Part shown: positions 1-16,089 of the stretch, in pieces
Layout: every line of letters starts with the position of its first letter
How positions within the stretch are numbered: the stretch's first letter is position 1
NCBI GenBank assembly: GCA_023213315.1
Contig: JAKCPI010001008.1
Span: 1-64,000, forward strand
Origin: Euborellia annulipes
Lineage: Eukaryota > Arthropoda > Insecta > Dermaptera > Anisolabididae
DNA: 64,000 nt
Direction: 5' to 3'
Translations under genes and position numbers: made by a program
Notes under the pieces: generated by a model
The model's database searches: none
What the model saw: only the letters and a program-made list of their open reading frames with translations
What the model was told of the DNA's origin: nothing

Positions 1-21
1 CCGGATTAGCAAGACTCTATT

Positions 22-95
22 GTATATATATATATTATATATATATAAAAGAAAACTTATCTTCGCCCAGTCGCAGAAGCGTTCCAGATTATATA
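22..95. repeat. copy of a short dispersed repeat next to a TA tract
   Basis: A TA-rich tract is followed by AAAACTTATCTTCGC, then by sequence ending GTTCCAGA. The same order (TA tract, AACTTATCTTCGC, CCAGAACAT, TA tract) recurs near 47970-48135, where it is part of a perfect hairpin. It lies in the PRPS intron. The family is not identified. Confidence 0.5.
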
Positions 96-126
96 CTGTT
101 TATTATAAAATACAGGATGACTGCTA

Positions 127-366
127 ATTCATGGTAAAAACTGTAAGGGCTGGTACAGGACACTGTGGAATCACTTTTTGTATAGGAATGTATTGGCCAA
201 AGTGACGTTAATTAATTAATTTTCGCTTGTAAACGCGGTTATTAAAATAAAACACTTTCACTTTTTCTTTCCTGTGTTTGTCACTTTTGCCAATGTATTC
301 CTATACAAAAAGTGATTGTTACATTTTTTGTACCAGCCCTCACAGTTTGCACCATAAAGACCATGA
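127..366. mobile_element. MITE-like element with terminal inverted repeats
   Basis: The ends are near-perfect inverted repeats: AAACTGTAAGGGCTGGTACA at 138-157 and its complement at 329-348. The inverted symmetry continues inward through the block CACTTTTTGTATAGGAATGT. The interior has no coding potential. The size (about 240 bp) and symmetry are those of a non-autonomous DNA transposon inserted in the PRPS intron. The superfamily is not assigned. Confidence 0.65.
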
Positions 367-714
367 ATTTGGAGTCACCCTATATCCAGATTTATTTTTT
401 TTATGATTTTATGTGCATTACAATCTTTTTAATTCAATTTTGACAGTATACATTGTTGCCCGCCCTGTCTAAAGCCTAATGTATCTCCTCATCAGTATTG
501 CACTTGATTTCTGATAATTCTTTTACCATTAATTTTTGGTAAAGGATAAAAATCCAGTGCAAAATTAAAGAGAGGATTCGCTAACACCATTTCCCATCAT
601 GAATGGAGTTTGATAGTAGACCTCCCGACAGATTTTTTTTACATTCTGATCTTAATCTATATTTGTCTATACCATGTCGAAAGTCTCACTCATGATTTTT
701 TTTTTTATTTTTAG

Positions 715-6358
<5,644 letters not shown>

Positions 6359-6956
6359 AAAAAAGCATTTAGATCTAATTATTATAATCATTTTATATTT
6401 CATTCTTCAATTTATAAAATTCATATGGACTGTTATTTTTTTTTGTTGTTAATTAGAAGAATCTCTTTATTTTATATTTTTTTATATTTCAGCATTTCTA
6501 AATAAAATATTTTTTATTATTATTAAAGAATTTATATGTAAATTCTATTCGATATATTTTTAGACATATTTGATTTTAATCTATTTTTTTAGAAAATGTA
6601 ACTCAGAATTTGTTTTGTATATTAGATTATCATATATTCTGATTATACACACATTCTTATTTTAAAAAAAATAAATAATGTTTTATTATATTTTCTTGAA
6701 ATTTATCTTATTTATTGACCTAATTCCAATGGGAATACACGTTTTTAGGATCTTCAAGACCAAGTGTTAGGCAAAATGTGTTTATGAACAAAATATTTCG
6801 AGAAGCTTTTGAATAAAATTAGTAGAGTAGTAGTAAAAGTCGGGTTCTGCAATGCAAGAAGAGGCTCTCTTCCCATCGCAGATCCCAATTTTTAAAACAC
6901 GATTAACAAAATTGACAATATTTTATTTATTAATTTGCCAATCACTATGGAACTTT
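6359..6956. other. PRPS 3' flank, no gene seen
   Basis: AT-rich sequence after the PRPS stop codon. Poly(A)-type signals (AATAAA) are frequent, for example near 6503 and 6669, so the 3' end of the transcript cannot be fixed. Confidence 0.5.
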
Positions 6957-7629
6957 ATAGTCGGAGAGCTGGTGACAAAAATGGGCAAGAGTTTTCTGAA
7001 GGCTAATATTTTCAGAATAGGTTGCATTTTAGAGATGGAAAGATACTCTAGAGTCAGCATTTACAGTACCGGGGACTTTGGCGGGAATAAGCCAGAAAGT
7101 TGCGGGAAGATGGTTTTTTGCAAATATCTCGAAAACTATGCGGTCTTCCGCAAAAATTCATCTATACAAAAATAATCCAAATTAAATTACAAACAAAAAT
7201 GGTCTAGTACATCATCACGCTGAAGTGAACGGTTCGGGAGATATAGAGGGGTAGAATTTGATGGTTATCATGGTAACAAGATTAAATATTTCTCTATTTC
7301 AGTGTCTCCTTTCAAATGAATTATAAATTTTACCCCTCTTTATCTCCCGAACCGTTCACTTTAGCGTGATTATGTACTAGACCATTTTTGTTTGTAATTT
7401 AATTTCGATTATTTTTGTATAGATTAATTTTTGCGGAAAACCGCATAGTTTTCGAGATATCTGCGAAAAACCATCTTCCCGCAACTTTACCGGCTTATTC
7501 GCGCCAAAGGCCCCGGTATTGGAAGTGCTGACTCTAGAGTATCTTTCCATCACTAAAATGCAACCTATTCTGAAAATATTAGCCTTCAGAAATCTCTTGC
7601 CCATTTTTGTCGCCAGCTCTTGGACTATT
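6957..7629. repeat. long hairpin (inverted repeat, about 300-bp arms)
   Basis: The left arm runs from TAGTCGGAGAGCTGGTGAC and the right arm ends with the complement near 7629. The match continues to CGGGAGATATAGAGGGGTA at about 7235-7255 and its complement at 7332-7350, leaving about 75 bp of loop. Short open frames on both arms are mirror images of each other and not genes. Likely a non-autonomous fold-back transposon. Confidence 0.8.
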
Positions 7630-9394
7630 AGAAAAAACTATATTTTTTAATCATAATCTATGGTAAATTTTTGTTTTTTATCAGACAATGCTAAATAAGC
7701 TTTTTTCTCCCTAAGTGGCCTCTGTAGCCGAAACGAGTTTTTTTTTTAAATGTGTATATATATTGATTGATATATTCCTACATAAAAAAAAGCTTTTTTC
7801 TATAATATAAAATTGGGTGATGAGGCCGTTAGGCCCGAGTTAGGCTTAAGTTTGATCGTCAATAACTCTAAAATTAACAAGGGATTTAGTTTTTTGAAAT
7901 CAGGAGAAATTTAAGAATTCACAAGATGTATCATATGTTAGTTTTTGGTTTAATTACATCAAGGCATTCACAATGTGTATGTTTGCCCATTTAAATAATT
8001 TAAATTTTGATTATAAATTATTAATCTGAATAAAACGTAATAAAAAAATGATTATCATATGTAGAATATTACAATTTTTTTAATACGTCTTTTTTTATAT
8101 GTTCTATTTAACTTAATATTAATAAAATTAAACTTCATTCATCTGTCATTATAACGAGAAAAAGGATTGTGGCAAAACGAAAATCTAGTTTTGAATTAAT
8201 TTTAAAGCTATAGGAATTTGAATAATTTAGGAATTTTTTTATTTGGCTATGCCCAGATAAAATGTGACTTTATAATTATATATTCAATTAGTAGAGCCTT
8301 TAAGTCAAACTGAAGGTTTTCGGTTCAAATCTGATATTAGAAGATTTTTTTTTTATTTTCATTCTCTATTCATTGTATTATATTTTATTAATATTTAGTC
8401 ATCGTGGTACCACAATAAATGGAAATATCTCTAGAAATATTAATTTTATTCTCAATAATACATATAAACAAAATATGTTCTCTGACAAATTTTGTTTAAA
8501 AATTTTTTTTTATTTTATTTAAGGTCTTTTTTTGCCATCGAAGGGCCATTTAGACCCCGTCTCTATTTATTTCAATTGGATTTGTATTAAAAATACATCT
8601 ATAGGTAAGAGAAAGCTAGAAAATATCAAGGGTAAATTTTTTCAGGATGGCTAATAGAAGTTTATTTTTATCTCTTAAGTGGGCGGAGTTTTCATTGTTG
8701 GCTTTTATGACCTTGTCGACCTTGAGCAGTTACCATGCAAACAGGCGCTTTTCACTCAATCTTGGAAGGAAATTCGCATTTGTTAAAGAATCTTAATAAA
8801 AGGTAAAATTTAGTATAAATCTTTCTAAAGGGAATAATAAATTTAACAAATAGGCCTACGAAAGATGAATTATTTATAAATTAGGTTATAAATCGTTGTT
8901 AATATTTTGCAAATAATTATATTAAGAAGCAAAATTCTTTCGTTTTTTTATAAACTTGTTTATATTATTAATAATTATTTATATAAACCCTAGGAATAGT
9001 AGGCTAAATTTCAGCCGCGAAGGCTTTAGTCTGAATGCATAAACTTACACATAATATTTTAGATTCTTACATATTTAAATTATACTCATTATAGATTTCT
9101 TTATAATTTTTATTGGCAGTGTTACTTTATAATATAATTTTGTTTTAAGGGGTTAATTCTGTCATTCCAGTGAATAACTGGTTTAAATATAAATAAAGTC
9201 GATTTTTGTCCAAAATGAGTTAAGTGCCCTAGGGCAGGGATCGGCAACCCACGGCTCTTATACAAATTGTGTGGCTCCCAAGCTTATCCAAAATATATAT
9301 TTTAATTTTCTTGAAACAAATGGAAATTTCATTGATTAAAGTCAATATATTTTTTCAAGAGAATTTTAAATGTGATTTGAAATTGATTAGATTT
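7630..9394. other. intergenic, repeat fragments only
   Basis: No gene is seen. At 8518-8592 lies a tail fragment of the SINE family (CCATTTAGACCCCGTC then CTATTTATTTCAATTG, minus orientation). At about 9228-9285 lies a hAT-like end (GGGATCGGCAACCCACGGCTCTTA). Confidence 0.5.
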
Positions 9395-9443
9395 ATATTC
9401 AAATAGGTAGAAAGAATGCTAGTTATATTTCAATTTATTAATA

Positions 9444-9494
9444 AACCAGGGCCGACGTTTCGGTCACATATGGGACCATCTTCAGGGCCAGGTT
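9444..9494 (-). ncRNA. hammerhead-ribozyme-like motif, short helix-III type
   Basis: On the minus strand: AACC-T-GGCC, CTGAAGA, T, GGTC...GACC stem (loop around CATATG), GAAACGTC, GGCC-CT-GGTT. Helix I is therefore two 4-bp blocks (GGCC/GGCC and AACC/GGTT) separated by a small internal loop, as in type I hammerheads. The core CUGANGA and GAAAC are intact. Helix III is reduced to ACGT, which is self-complementary, as in variants reported to act as dimers. AATAAA lies about 10 nt downstream. Cleavage is inferred, not shown. Confidence 0.6.
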
Positions 9495-9647
9495 AATTTC
9501 TGAAAAAATATATAATAATCCTCGACAACTTATATTGGACATACATAATTGTACGTAGCTCAATCATGATAATGCCTTAAATTTGAGCTACGAACAATTA
9601 TGTATGCCCAATATAACTTGTCGAGGATTATTATAGATTTTTTCAAA

Positions 9648-9698
9648 CCTTAACCTGAAGATGAGATCCCATATGTGACCGAAACCTCGGCCATGGTT
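9648..9698 (+). ncRNA. worn hammerhead-like motif (partner of 9444-9494)
   Basis: CTGAAGA at 9655-9661, then GATCCCATATGTGACC, GAAACCTC, GGCC and TGGTT. The GTC cleavage triplet is now CTC and the 5' half of helix I is partly lost, so it is probably inactive. AATAAA follows at 9701. Confidence 0.45.
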
Positions 9699-9814
9699 TT
9701 AATAAATTGAAATATAATTAGCTGCTTGCTCATTCTTTCTACCTATTTGAATATCAACACTCAGCTATATACCTTCTTCAAATAGATTTATATTAAAATA
9801 AATTTTTCTAATTT

Positions 9815-10345
9815 TTGTTTTTTTTTTTTTTTTTTTTTTGGATGGGGGGGTGGGGGGTTTGTTTTGGAAAGCTTTTTGTTTTTTTTTTTTTTTTGTTTGG
9901 TTTTGTTTTTTTTTTCCTTCCTTCTTTGTTTTTCTTTTGGTTTTTTTTTTTAAACCTTTTTTTCATACTTCCTTTTTTATTTCCATTCTTCCACTTCTTT
10001 TTTTTTTTTTTTTTTTTATATTTTTTTTTCCCTTTTCTTTTATATATTTTTTTTTTTTTTTTTTTTTCTTTTTTTTCTGTTATTTCTTTGTGTTTTTTCT
10101 CTTTTTTTTTTTTGTTGTGTGGGTTTTGTGTTTTTTTGGTTGGTTTTTTTATTTTCTCTTCTCTCTCGGGTGGGTGTGGGGGTTTTTTTTTTTTTTTTTC
10201 CAATAATCCCTCCTTTTGTTTCACCATATTTTTTTATCCAACAACCATACCTTTTTTTCTTCTTTCCTTTCAAAAAACCCCCCCCTTCTGTTTTTGTTTT
10301 GGTGAGTTTTTTGTTTTTTTTGGTTTTTTTATTAAAATAAAGTAC
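9815..10345 (+). repeat. about 530-bp T-rich low-complexity tract with G runs
   Basis: The plus strand is nearly all T broken by G and C runs, almost free of A until about 10200. Long open frames on both strands here are composition artefacts. A G-rich patch (9840-9860) could form a G-quadruplex. Such tracts are error-prone in assembly. Confidence 0.8.
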
Positions 10346-10929
10346 GTAATTATATAAGACTGCCGCCTTTTCACTCAAACACACTAAGTTTTTTTTGAAT
10401 TGAACATATATTTTAATTTTTATAGGTAAGTTATAATAAATCAGAATCTATTAATCTATTAATTGGTTTTTGTTTAAATACTAAAATGATTTGTTCATGA
10501 GATTTAATTGAATTATGCATGGGTGCCAAAATATTTGCATAATATCTTTCAAAAATTCAAATGGATATACAAAAAACAAAATTCTAACAAATTCTCAATG
10601 TTTTTTGATCTCCATGTTTACAATTTTTCGAAATTTTATCTTTTTAGATAATTTTAGAGAATACGAGACTTTACAAATGTGCTGTATTTATTTTTTATTA
10701 CTCCTTGATTAGATTATATATATATAATCCATCTTTTTCTTCCCCGATTTTCCTCCCAAAAATATGGTGACTATGAGTTGTTATAACATACTAGATAAAA
10801 TATCTTTGTAATTTTTTTGTGTAAAGAAAAGAATTCAATTATTTTTATTTATAATTATTTATTCTAATGTAATGGCATAAGTTAATAATGTATAATTTAT
10901 ATATCTTAATTAATTAAAAAATAAATAAT
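10346..10929. other. MPPED 3' flank, no gene seen
   Basis: Plain AT-rich sequence downstream of the phosphoesterase stop codon. No clear element ends. Confidence 0.4.
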
Positions 10930-13900
10930 TTATATTTTAGAAAAACCGGGGGGAATTTGACAATCAAACACTATAGGAACGTTAATTGGTTGATAATAAA
11001 TATTGCAGGTTGAAGCATTAACATATATTATTTTTCCATCCGTGGTAACGCCGTACCCTGAAAAAAACAAATTTGATTAAATTTTTACTCGAATTCAAAG
11101 TTATAATATTTATTTGGTGGTAAATGAGTTTATTGAGCAAATATATTCAAAAATGGAAATCAATGCTTGTTATTATCTGAATTTATAATACTTCAGAAAT
11201 AAATAAATGAGTCGAGTTTTAGGTATACAATAATAATAAATAACATTCTTCCAATATTTAATCTAAAATTTTCTGTTATCTAGATAATACCAAGAAAAAT
11301 ACATGAAGGAGGAGATTAAATAATTTTCCATCAACTTCATTTATCATAACCAGCATTCTTTAAAAAGTGGTTGAGTTATTCGCTACCCAACATTGATTCT
11401 TTAAAAAGTGTGAGTAATTTTTAAAATTATTTAAACTGTTACAAGAATTGGAGTCGAGAGGAATGAAACCACCTTTTAGTCGAACACCTTTATACTTTAA
11501 TCACTTTATATATATGACGATGTGGACCGGTGATAACTATCTTGTTTACTAGTAGACGTTGTTCTTACTCGGTAAATTTCTAGGTGGAAGGTGAGTAATT
11601 CAAAATAAATTAATTACTTTAATTTATTATAAGAGGTTTAATTTTATTCTCAGGTTTACGATGGAGAATATCATCGTTTCGGCACATATCTTCCTCAGAA
11701 CCTACAATTGCAATTTTACAAAGATATATCCTAATATATTTTTCTAATCTATACTGTTAACATATAAATATGATTTAAATAAAGATTTTTTTACCTCTAG
11801 CAAAAAATAACATGCTAGAGGTAAAAAATCTTTATTTAAATCATATTTATATGTTAACAGTATAGATTAAGAAAAATATATTAGTGATATATCTTTGTAA
11901 AATTGCAATTGTAGGTTCTGAGGAAGGATATGTGCGAAAGATGATAATTGGCCTCCATCGTAAACCTGAGAATAAAAATTAAAACCTCTTATAATAAATT
12001 AAAGTAATTAATTTATTTTGAATTATCACCTTACTAGAGAATTTATGACGAGTAAAAGAAAATTATATAAAAAGATGTTTAATCACTTACATTGGCACTG
12101 TTATAGTTACCGAAACGTCTATCTTGAAGTGTAAAGGTGTTCGACTAAAAGCTGGTTTTATTCCTCCCGACTCCAATCTCATATACCCAGCATCTAATCT
12201 AATTTACATATTATAAGAATATTTAATAAGCAATTAGTGTGAATGTTCTATGATACCCGGGAATCGAACCCAGATTCTCCAGTCTTTCGTCAAGGGTCCG
12301 GTGGCCTGATCAAAAGGTCAGCACCAATCTCTTGTAAATGCTGAAGATCCGGGATTCGGGAACCAAAAAAACACATTTGTTATATATATCTATAACTTGT
12401 CAAGTCTGAATCATTCATTGAATATTAATATCTTATTCAAGTTCTCAAAAATTATTTAATTTTTTTATAAGAATGGAAATATATAATATAATTAGATGGT
12501 TTATTGTAAATTTTTATACAAAAATAATGATTAGTTGATACCTTCATGTATATGACCAAATACGTGATATTTTGGCTGAATTTTCTTTTGTACGATATTT
12601 AATAATTCGACACAACCAGCACGTACTCCGGTACAGCAATGGTCCCCATGTCCTATTGGAGGTGTGTGAGTTATAAGAACTGTCGTATCTAATGGGATCT
12701 TTTTCCATTTATTTAAACATTCTTCTCCTCTACGAAGATTAAAAGCAAGTTTTCCATACTCAGGTTGCCTAGAAAAAAAAAAAAAGAGTGAATCTCCTAA
12801 TCTTTCTTCTCCTTATTATTCCTCACTTTTTCTCCTCCACTCCTAAATATATAAGTATATATGTATATGTTCGATTGGTGAAGAACTCTGGCTGTAGGCT
12901 TAATGGTAATATGAGTCAGAAAAAAAACAAATGTGCAGCCAAATTTTCTTTTATTCAAATTTTTTGCCCTCACAGCTGTCTTTCTGCTCGAAGTCTAGAC
13001 CGAAAAATTCACACTTTATTGCCAGCCGACCCTGAAGATTGCCTCGACTTCGGGCAGAAACATCAGCTTTGAGGTCGAAACGTAAAGCGGCCCTACATGA
13101 TCAATATTTACGACAATAATTGACATTGTACAATGATATTTAAGCATCTGTAGATCATATTGAATGATTGCAGGTATATTGAGTCAATCAAAAACAGTTT
13201 GATTTTTTATTGTGCAATTTAATAAATTTTGGAGATTTAGGCTTTCACAGTTGTTATCATTAGTAAAAGAATTTGATTTTCGGTTTAACTGTGATTTATT
13301 TGTCTAATAAATATTGCTTCGTCTGTTGGCAATACTAGTTCAGTTCTGTGATATAATATTCCTTTTTTGAATTTCAGGTGTAACCATTCTCAGTCGTTCA
13401 TCAAATAATGTACTATCTGGTCGCAAAAAATTTTGAAAATCACTTGATTTACTTAACAGATTTTCGTTAGGGTACTTATTTCTTTCTTTAAACCCCTTCA
13501 TCCACCTGGGCTTCTTTTTTTTTATGGTGTAATTAATGCTAAAGCCACACAACTTGCCGTCTTCTTATTATCTTCATGTTGACTGCACAACTATCTTCCG
13601 CGAACTAATTTATTCAGCAATAATATTGCACCGTGTGGGTTGGCCAAGTAATACTATTGATGTGTAGGGGCCGCTTAAAGAAACATGATTTTCTTAATGT
13701 TTTGCTGTGAGCAGACCACGTGTTGTCGCTGTTTCGAAAAATCCACACACTAGATTATTGTCAGCCGGCTCTGAAGATGGCCTAGACCTCGGGCAGAAAC
13801 GTCAGCTGTGAGGGCGAAAATTTGAATGAATAAAATTTGGCTGCACCCTGTCTTGTTTATTTTTCTGACAATTCTCTCTCTATATATATACCGTATATAT

Positions 13901-14857
13901 ATATATATGTGTAGAGTCTAAAGTGAAATTCCCCAATTTTTAAAATATTAGGTGAACAAGAAAAACACATAGAAAATTCGAACTTATTCAGTAACTTTCA
14001 TAAATAAATATTGTCTTTTGATATGAAAAAAATATGTATGAGTATATTGATAGAAAATCAGTATCAAACATTAGAGAATAAAACTTTTGCTTGTGAGTTT
14101 TTAACTTGTTTCGATTTTCTTCCCTTCTCTATTTCAGTTTTCCTATAAATTTGCCTTGATTCAGAGATAAATTCCATTTCGCTCTAGTTTATTTGCTTTA
14201 CAAAATAAATATTTATACCATGGTGATCCATATATTTTTATCCCATAAATTGTAGCTTCAGAATCTTCTAAATAAATACAATTGGTTAAATATTCTTTAA
14301 TATTTTTTGCATTGACAGCACCAAATAATTCCGTTTGCGGAATTCTTAATCTCGATGATAAATAAGAATAATTGAATTCATTATCAGAATTGGCAGATTG
14401 TGCGATTGTTGGATCAAAGCTTAACTCATGATTTCCCGCAATTACTATTTTATACTTGTGCGGTAGAGTACCTAAAAAAAATAAATAATTAGTAGAATTT
14501 GAAGCGAAAAAAAAAGAAAAAAGATGATAATACCAAGCCAATTATTAAATTGAATAACTTCTTCTATATTTCCACAACGAGTAAAATCCCCGGCATGGAC
14601 AAATACATCCCCGAGTGGGATTTGAAAAGGAATCTCATTTGTCAAGGAATGTGTATCGCTCATACAGACAAATCGAACCTGTATAAAATAATACACTTGT
14701 TTAATTGTCAAAATATATATATGATAACACATACCTTATCATTAGAAACGAGCGAAATCGGCGGGCTCACTTTAATTTGAAAAATCTTTTGTTTTTTCAC
14801 AATTTCTTCCCATGCTTGTGTGGGATTATTAGTTAAAGGGTGAATTTCACTTTCCAT
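10930..14857 (-). CDS. MPPED1/MPPED2-type metallophosphoesterase
   Basis: Member of the calcineurin-like phosphoesterases (MPPED1/2, UPF0046), which hydrolyse phosphodiesters with two metal ions. Exons: 14857-14735, 14678-14534, 14471-14219, 12768-12542 and 11057-10930, giving 291 residues; human MPPED2 is 294. Metal-site motifs are in order: MSDTHS (residues 47-52), a GD pair near VFVHAGDFTR, IAGNHEL, LITHTPP and VFGHIHEG, then NASTCN near the end. The active-site histidine in GHIHEG, replaced by Gly in vertebrate MPPED2, is present here, as in MPPED1, which suggests a fully active enzyme. Two introns are long; each is filled by an inverted repeat carrying hammerhead-like motifs. No signal peptide, so likely cytosolic. 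Confidence 0.95.
11652..11703 (-). ncRNA. hammerhead-ribozyme-like motif with 6-bp helix III
   Basis: On the minus strand: AGGTT, CTGAGGA, AGATATGTGCC, GAAA, CGATG...CATCG, TA, AACCT. Helix I AGGTT/AACCT (5 bp) and helix III ACGATG/CATCGT (6 bp) are perfect, and cleavage would fall at GTA, an allowed triplet. Helix II is weak in this copy. The core bases are intact. It lies in the fourth MPPED intron, on the transcribed strand. Confidence 0.6.
11913..11967 (+). ncRNA. hammerhead-like motif (mirror copy of 11652-11703)
   Basis: AGGTT, CTGAGGA (11918-11924), AGGATATGTGC, GAAA (11936-11939), then GATG and CCATCG, TA, AACCT. Helix I is kept. The first base of helix III has changed (GAAAGATG instead of GAAACGATG), which probably weakens it. 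It is antisense to the MPPED transcript. Confidence 0.5.
12238..12350 (-). repeat. tRNA-like SINE head
   Basis: The minus strand holds a B-box-like GGGTTCGATTCCCGGG with paired flanks, as in a tRNA T arm. No convincing cloverleaf or anticodon stem is seen, so it is called a tRNA-derived repeat rather than a tRNA gene. Confidence 0.45.
13343..13530 (-). pseudogene. PIF/Harbinger transposase N-terminal fragment
   Basis: A minus-strand reading frame holds PRWMKGFKERNKYPNENLL, then FQNFLRP and LRMVTPEIQK. This resembles the start of HARBI1-type transposases (WxxxWxxxRxxxGxxxxL, then YxxFLRM, then LLxxVxPxIxK). The DDE catalytic part is missing. It is a short, dead remnant in an intron. Confidence 0.55.
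13766..13808 (+). ncRNA. hammerhead-ribozyme-like motif, short helix-III type
   Basis: CGGCT, CTGAAGA (13771-13777), TGGCC...GGGCA stem with one mismatch, GAAACGTC (13796-13803), AGCTG. Helix I CGGCT/AGCTG pairs with one G-U. AATAAA occurs at 13829. A worn copy in the same direction lies at 13027-13075 (CTGAAGA, GAAAC kept). Confidence 0.5.
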
Positions 14858-15518
14858 TTGAGTATTAATTCAGGAGTAAATTTTTACAAATAAATATGGG
14901 ATTTTCATTATCTGATAAGATAATATTGTTTATTTCCTTTGAAATCCCTATGATTCATGATTTCCGAATATTTGACATATTGTGTTGTGAGGAAAAGGGG
15001 ATGAAGTTTTTTTTTCACTCAAATAAAAGAATTTTGTCTAGGTATTAATAATAAATAAATGCAACTTTAATCTCAAAAACAATTTCAGGAAAATGAAATC
15101 GATGATTTTCCTCCCCCCACCTTTAGTCACCTAACCTCACTGTTTATTCCCATTATCCTTCCTGCTTGTGTTCTTGACCTTAACATATATTAAATTATAC
15201 ATAATAAAACTGTTATGATCAATAAACCTCCAAATTTAGAGTTAGGATATTATTAAAAAATCATTGAAGAATCTAAGAATTACAAAACGAATTAATTAAA
15301 ATTTCTAAATATATTTGTAATTCATTTTTATATATTAATTTCCATAACGGTGGCGCACTTTTTCGTAGCTTGAAAAATCAATATAAATTATTTACTAATT
15401 ATGTTTCTTTTAAAATAATATATATTTTGTATAGAAAACTTTAAGGAGGGGACGGCAAATAAAATTTTGCCCCCCCCCTAAAAAATCTCGTAGTTCTGGC
15501 CCTGCCTCCCCCCACCCT
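14858..15518. other. MPPED upstream region
   Basis: AT-rich. Should contain the phosphoesterase promoter on the minus strand. No TATA box is convincingly placed. A C run lies at 15471-15478. Confidence 0.4.
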
Positions 15519-15773
15519 TAGGGCATGCGCACACGGCTGACTTTTGTCATGCAACAGTTTTGCCACTGTCGCCCTTCAAAATTTGGCCGCGCCAAAGAAT
15601 AGGTGACTGTCACGGTGATTTTTTACAAATATTTAAGGCGTGTACTTTCTTGCCCTAGTGACAAATAAGTCACTCTACTGTTACGTCACTTAGTGAGTGC
15701 TAATCCCATATACTCATACTGCTAGTGACAAAACTGTTTCGTGACAAAAGTCACCCGTGCGCGCATGCCCTTA
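15519..15773. mobile_element. MITE with GGGCATGCGC ends
   Basis: Terminal inverted repeats CTTAGGGCATGCGCACACGG and CCGTGCGCGCATGCCCTTAA, followed inside by GACTTTTGTCA and TGACAAAAGTC. TTA-type flanks would fit a PIF/Harbinger MITE. About 255 bp, no coding. Confidence 0.65.
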
Positions 15774-16089
15774 ATGGCGCGAAAAGGCATAATAATTGAC
15801 AAGAAATTCGAAAAAAGTTAATTATTGGAAATTAAATAAGAGAAAATACAAAAGAACGATGAAGCCTGGGGGAGAGTTGTGGTTTCCAAAGTTTTTTCAT
15901 CCTACCGCCTGTGCTTCCGACATAGAAGGGCAAGGTGGATAAATTCCCCGGGTTTGAGTTAATGAAAAAAAAATTTATTTTAAATATTTCCGATTTTAAT
16001 AAAAATATTAAAATGATAGTCTCTATAATAGTCAATAAGATTTTGGGGGGTTTCCGTTTTTTTTTCCCATTATTAAAATTTGGATGTCT

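Larger units (their letters stand above)
9395..9754. repeat. inverted pair of hammerhead-like modules
   Basis: The ends read ATTCAAATAGGTAGAAAGAATG and its complement. Each arm then carries TTTCAATTTATTAATAAA and a hammerhead-like core (minus at 9444-9494, plus at 9648-9698). The inner sequences around ATAATTGTACGTAGCTCAA and TGAGCTACGAACAATTATGT are also complementary, so the whole 360 bp folds back. Confidence 0.85.
11447..12177. repeat. inverted repeat with two hammerhead-like motifs (MPPED intron)
   Basis: The ends read ATTGGAGTCGAGAGGAATGA and its near complement TTCCTCCCGACTCCAAT. Arms pair throughout, down to a central hairpin around TTTACCTCTAGC (11788-11830). Total about 730 bp. It has no open frame. 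It behaves like a fold-back element inserted between the last two exons of the phosphoesterase gene. Confidence 0.85.
12915..13869. repeat. inverted repeat flanking a Harbinger fragment (MPPED intron)
   Basis: The left end (GTCAGAAAAA, then TGCAGCCAAATTTT, then GCCCTCACAGCTG) and the right end (the complement in reverse order, to 13869) are inverted. Hammerhead-like cores occur at 13027-13075 (worn) and 13766-13808. The middle holds part of a PIF/Harbinger transposase. Confidence 0.75.

Noticed and set aside
6852..7604. Two similar open frames (107 and 75 codons)
   Set aside because: They are the two arms of one hairpin read in opposite directions.
9808..10384. Several open frames of 70-180 codons on both strands
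   Set aside because: They are poly-Phe or poly-Lys by composition in a T-rich tract and have no domain or conserved pattern.
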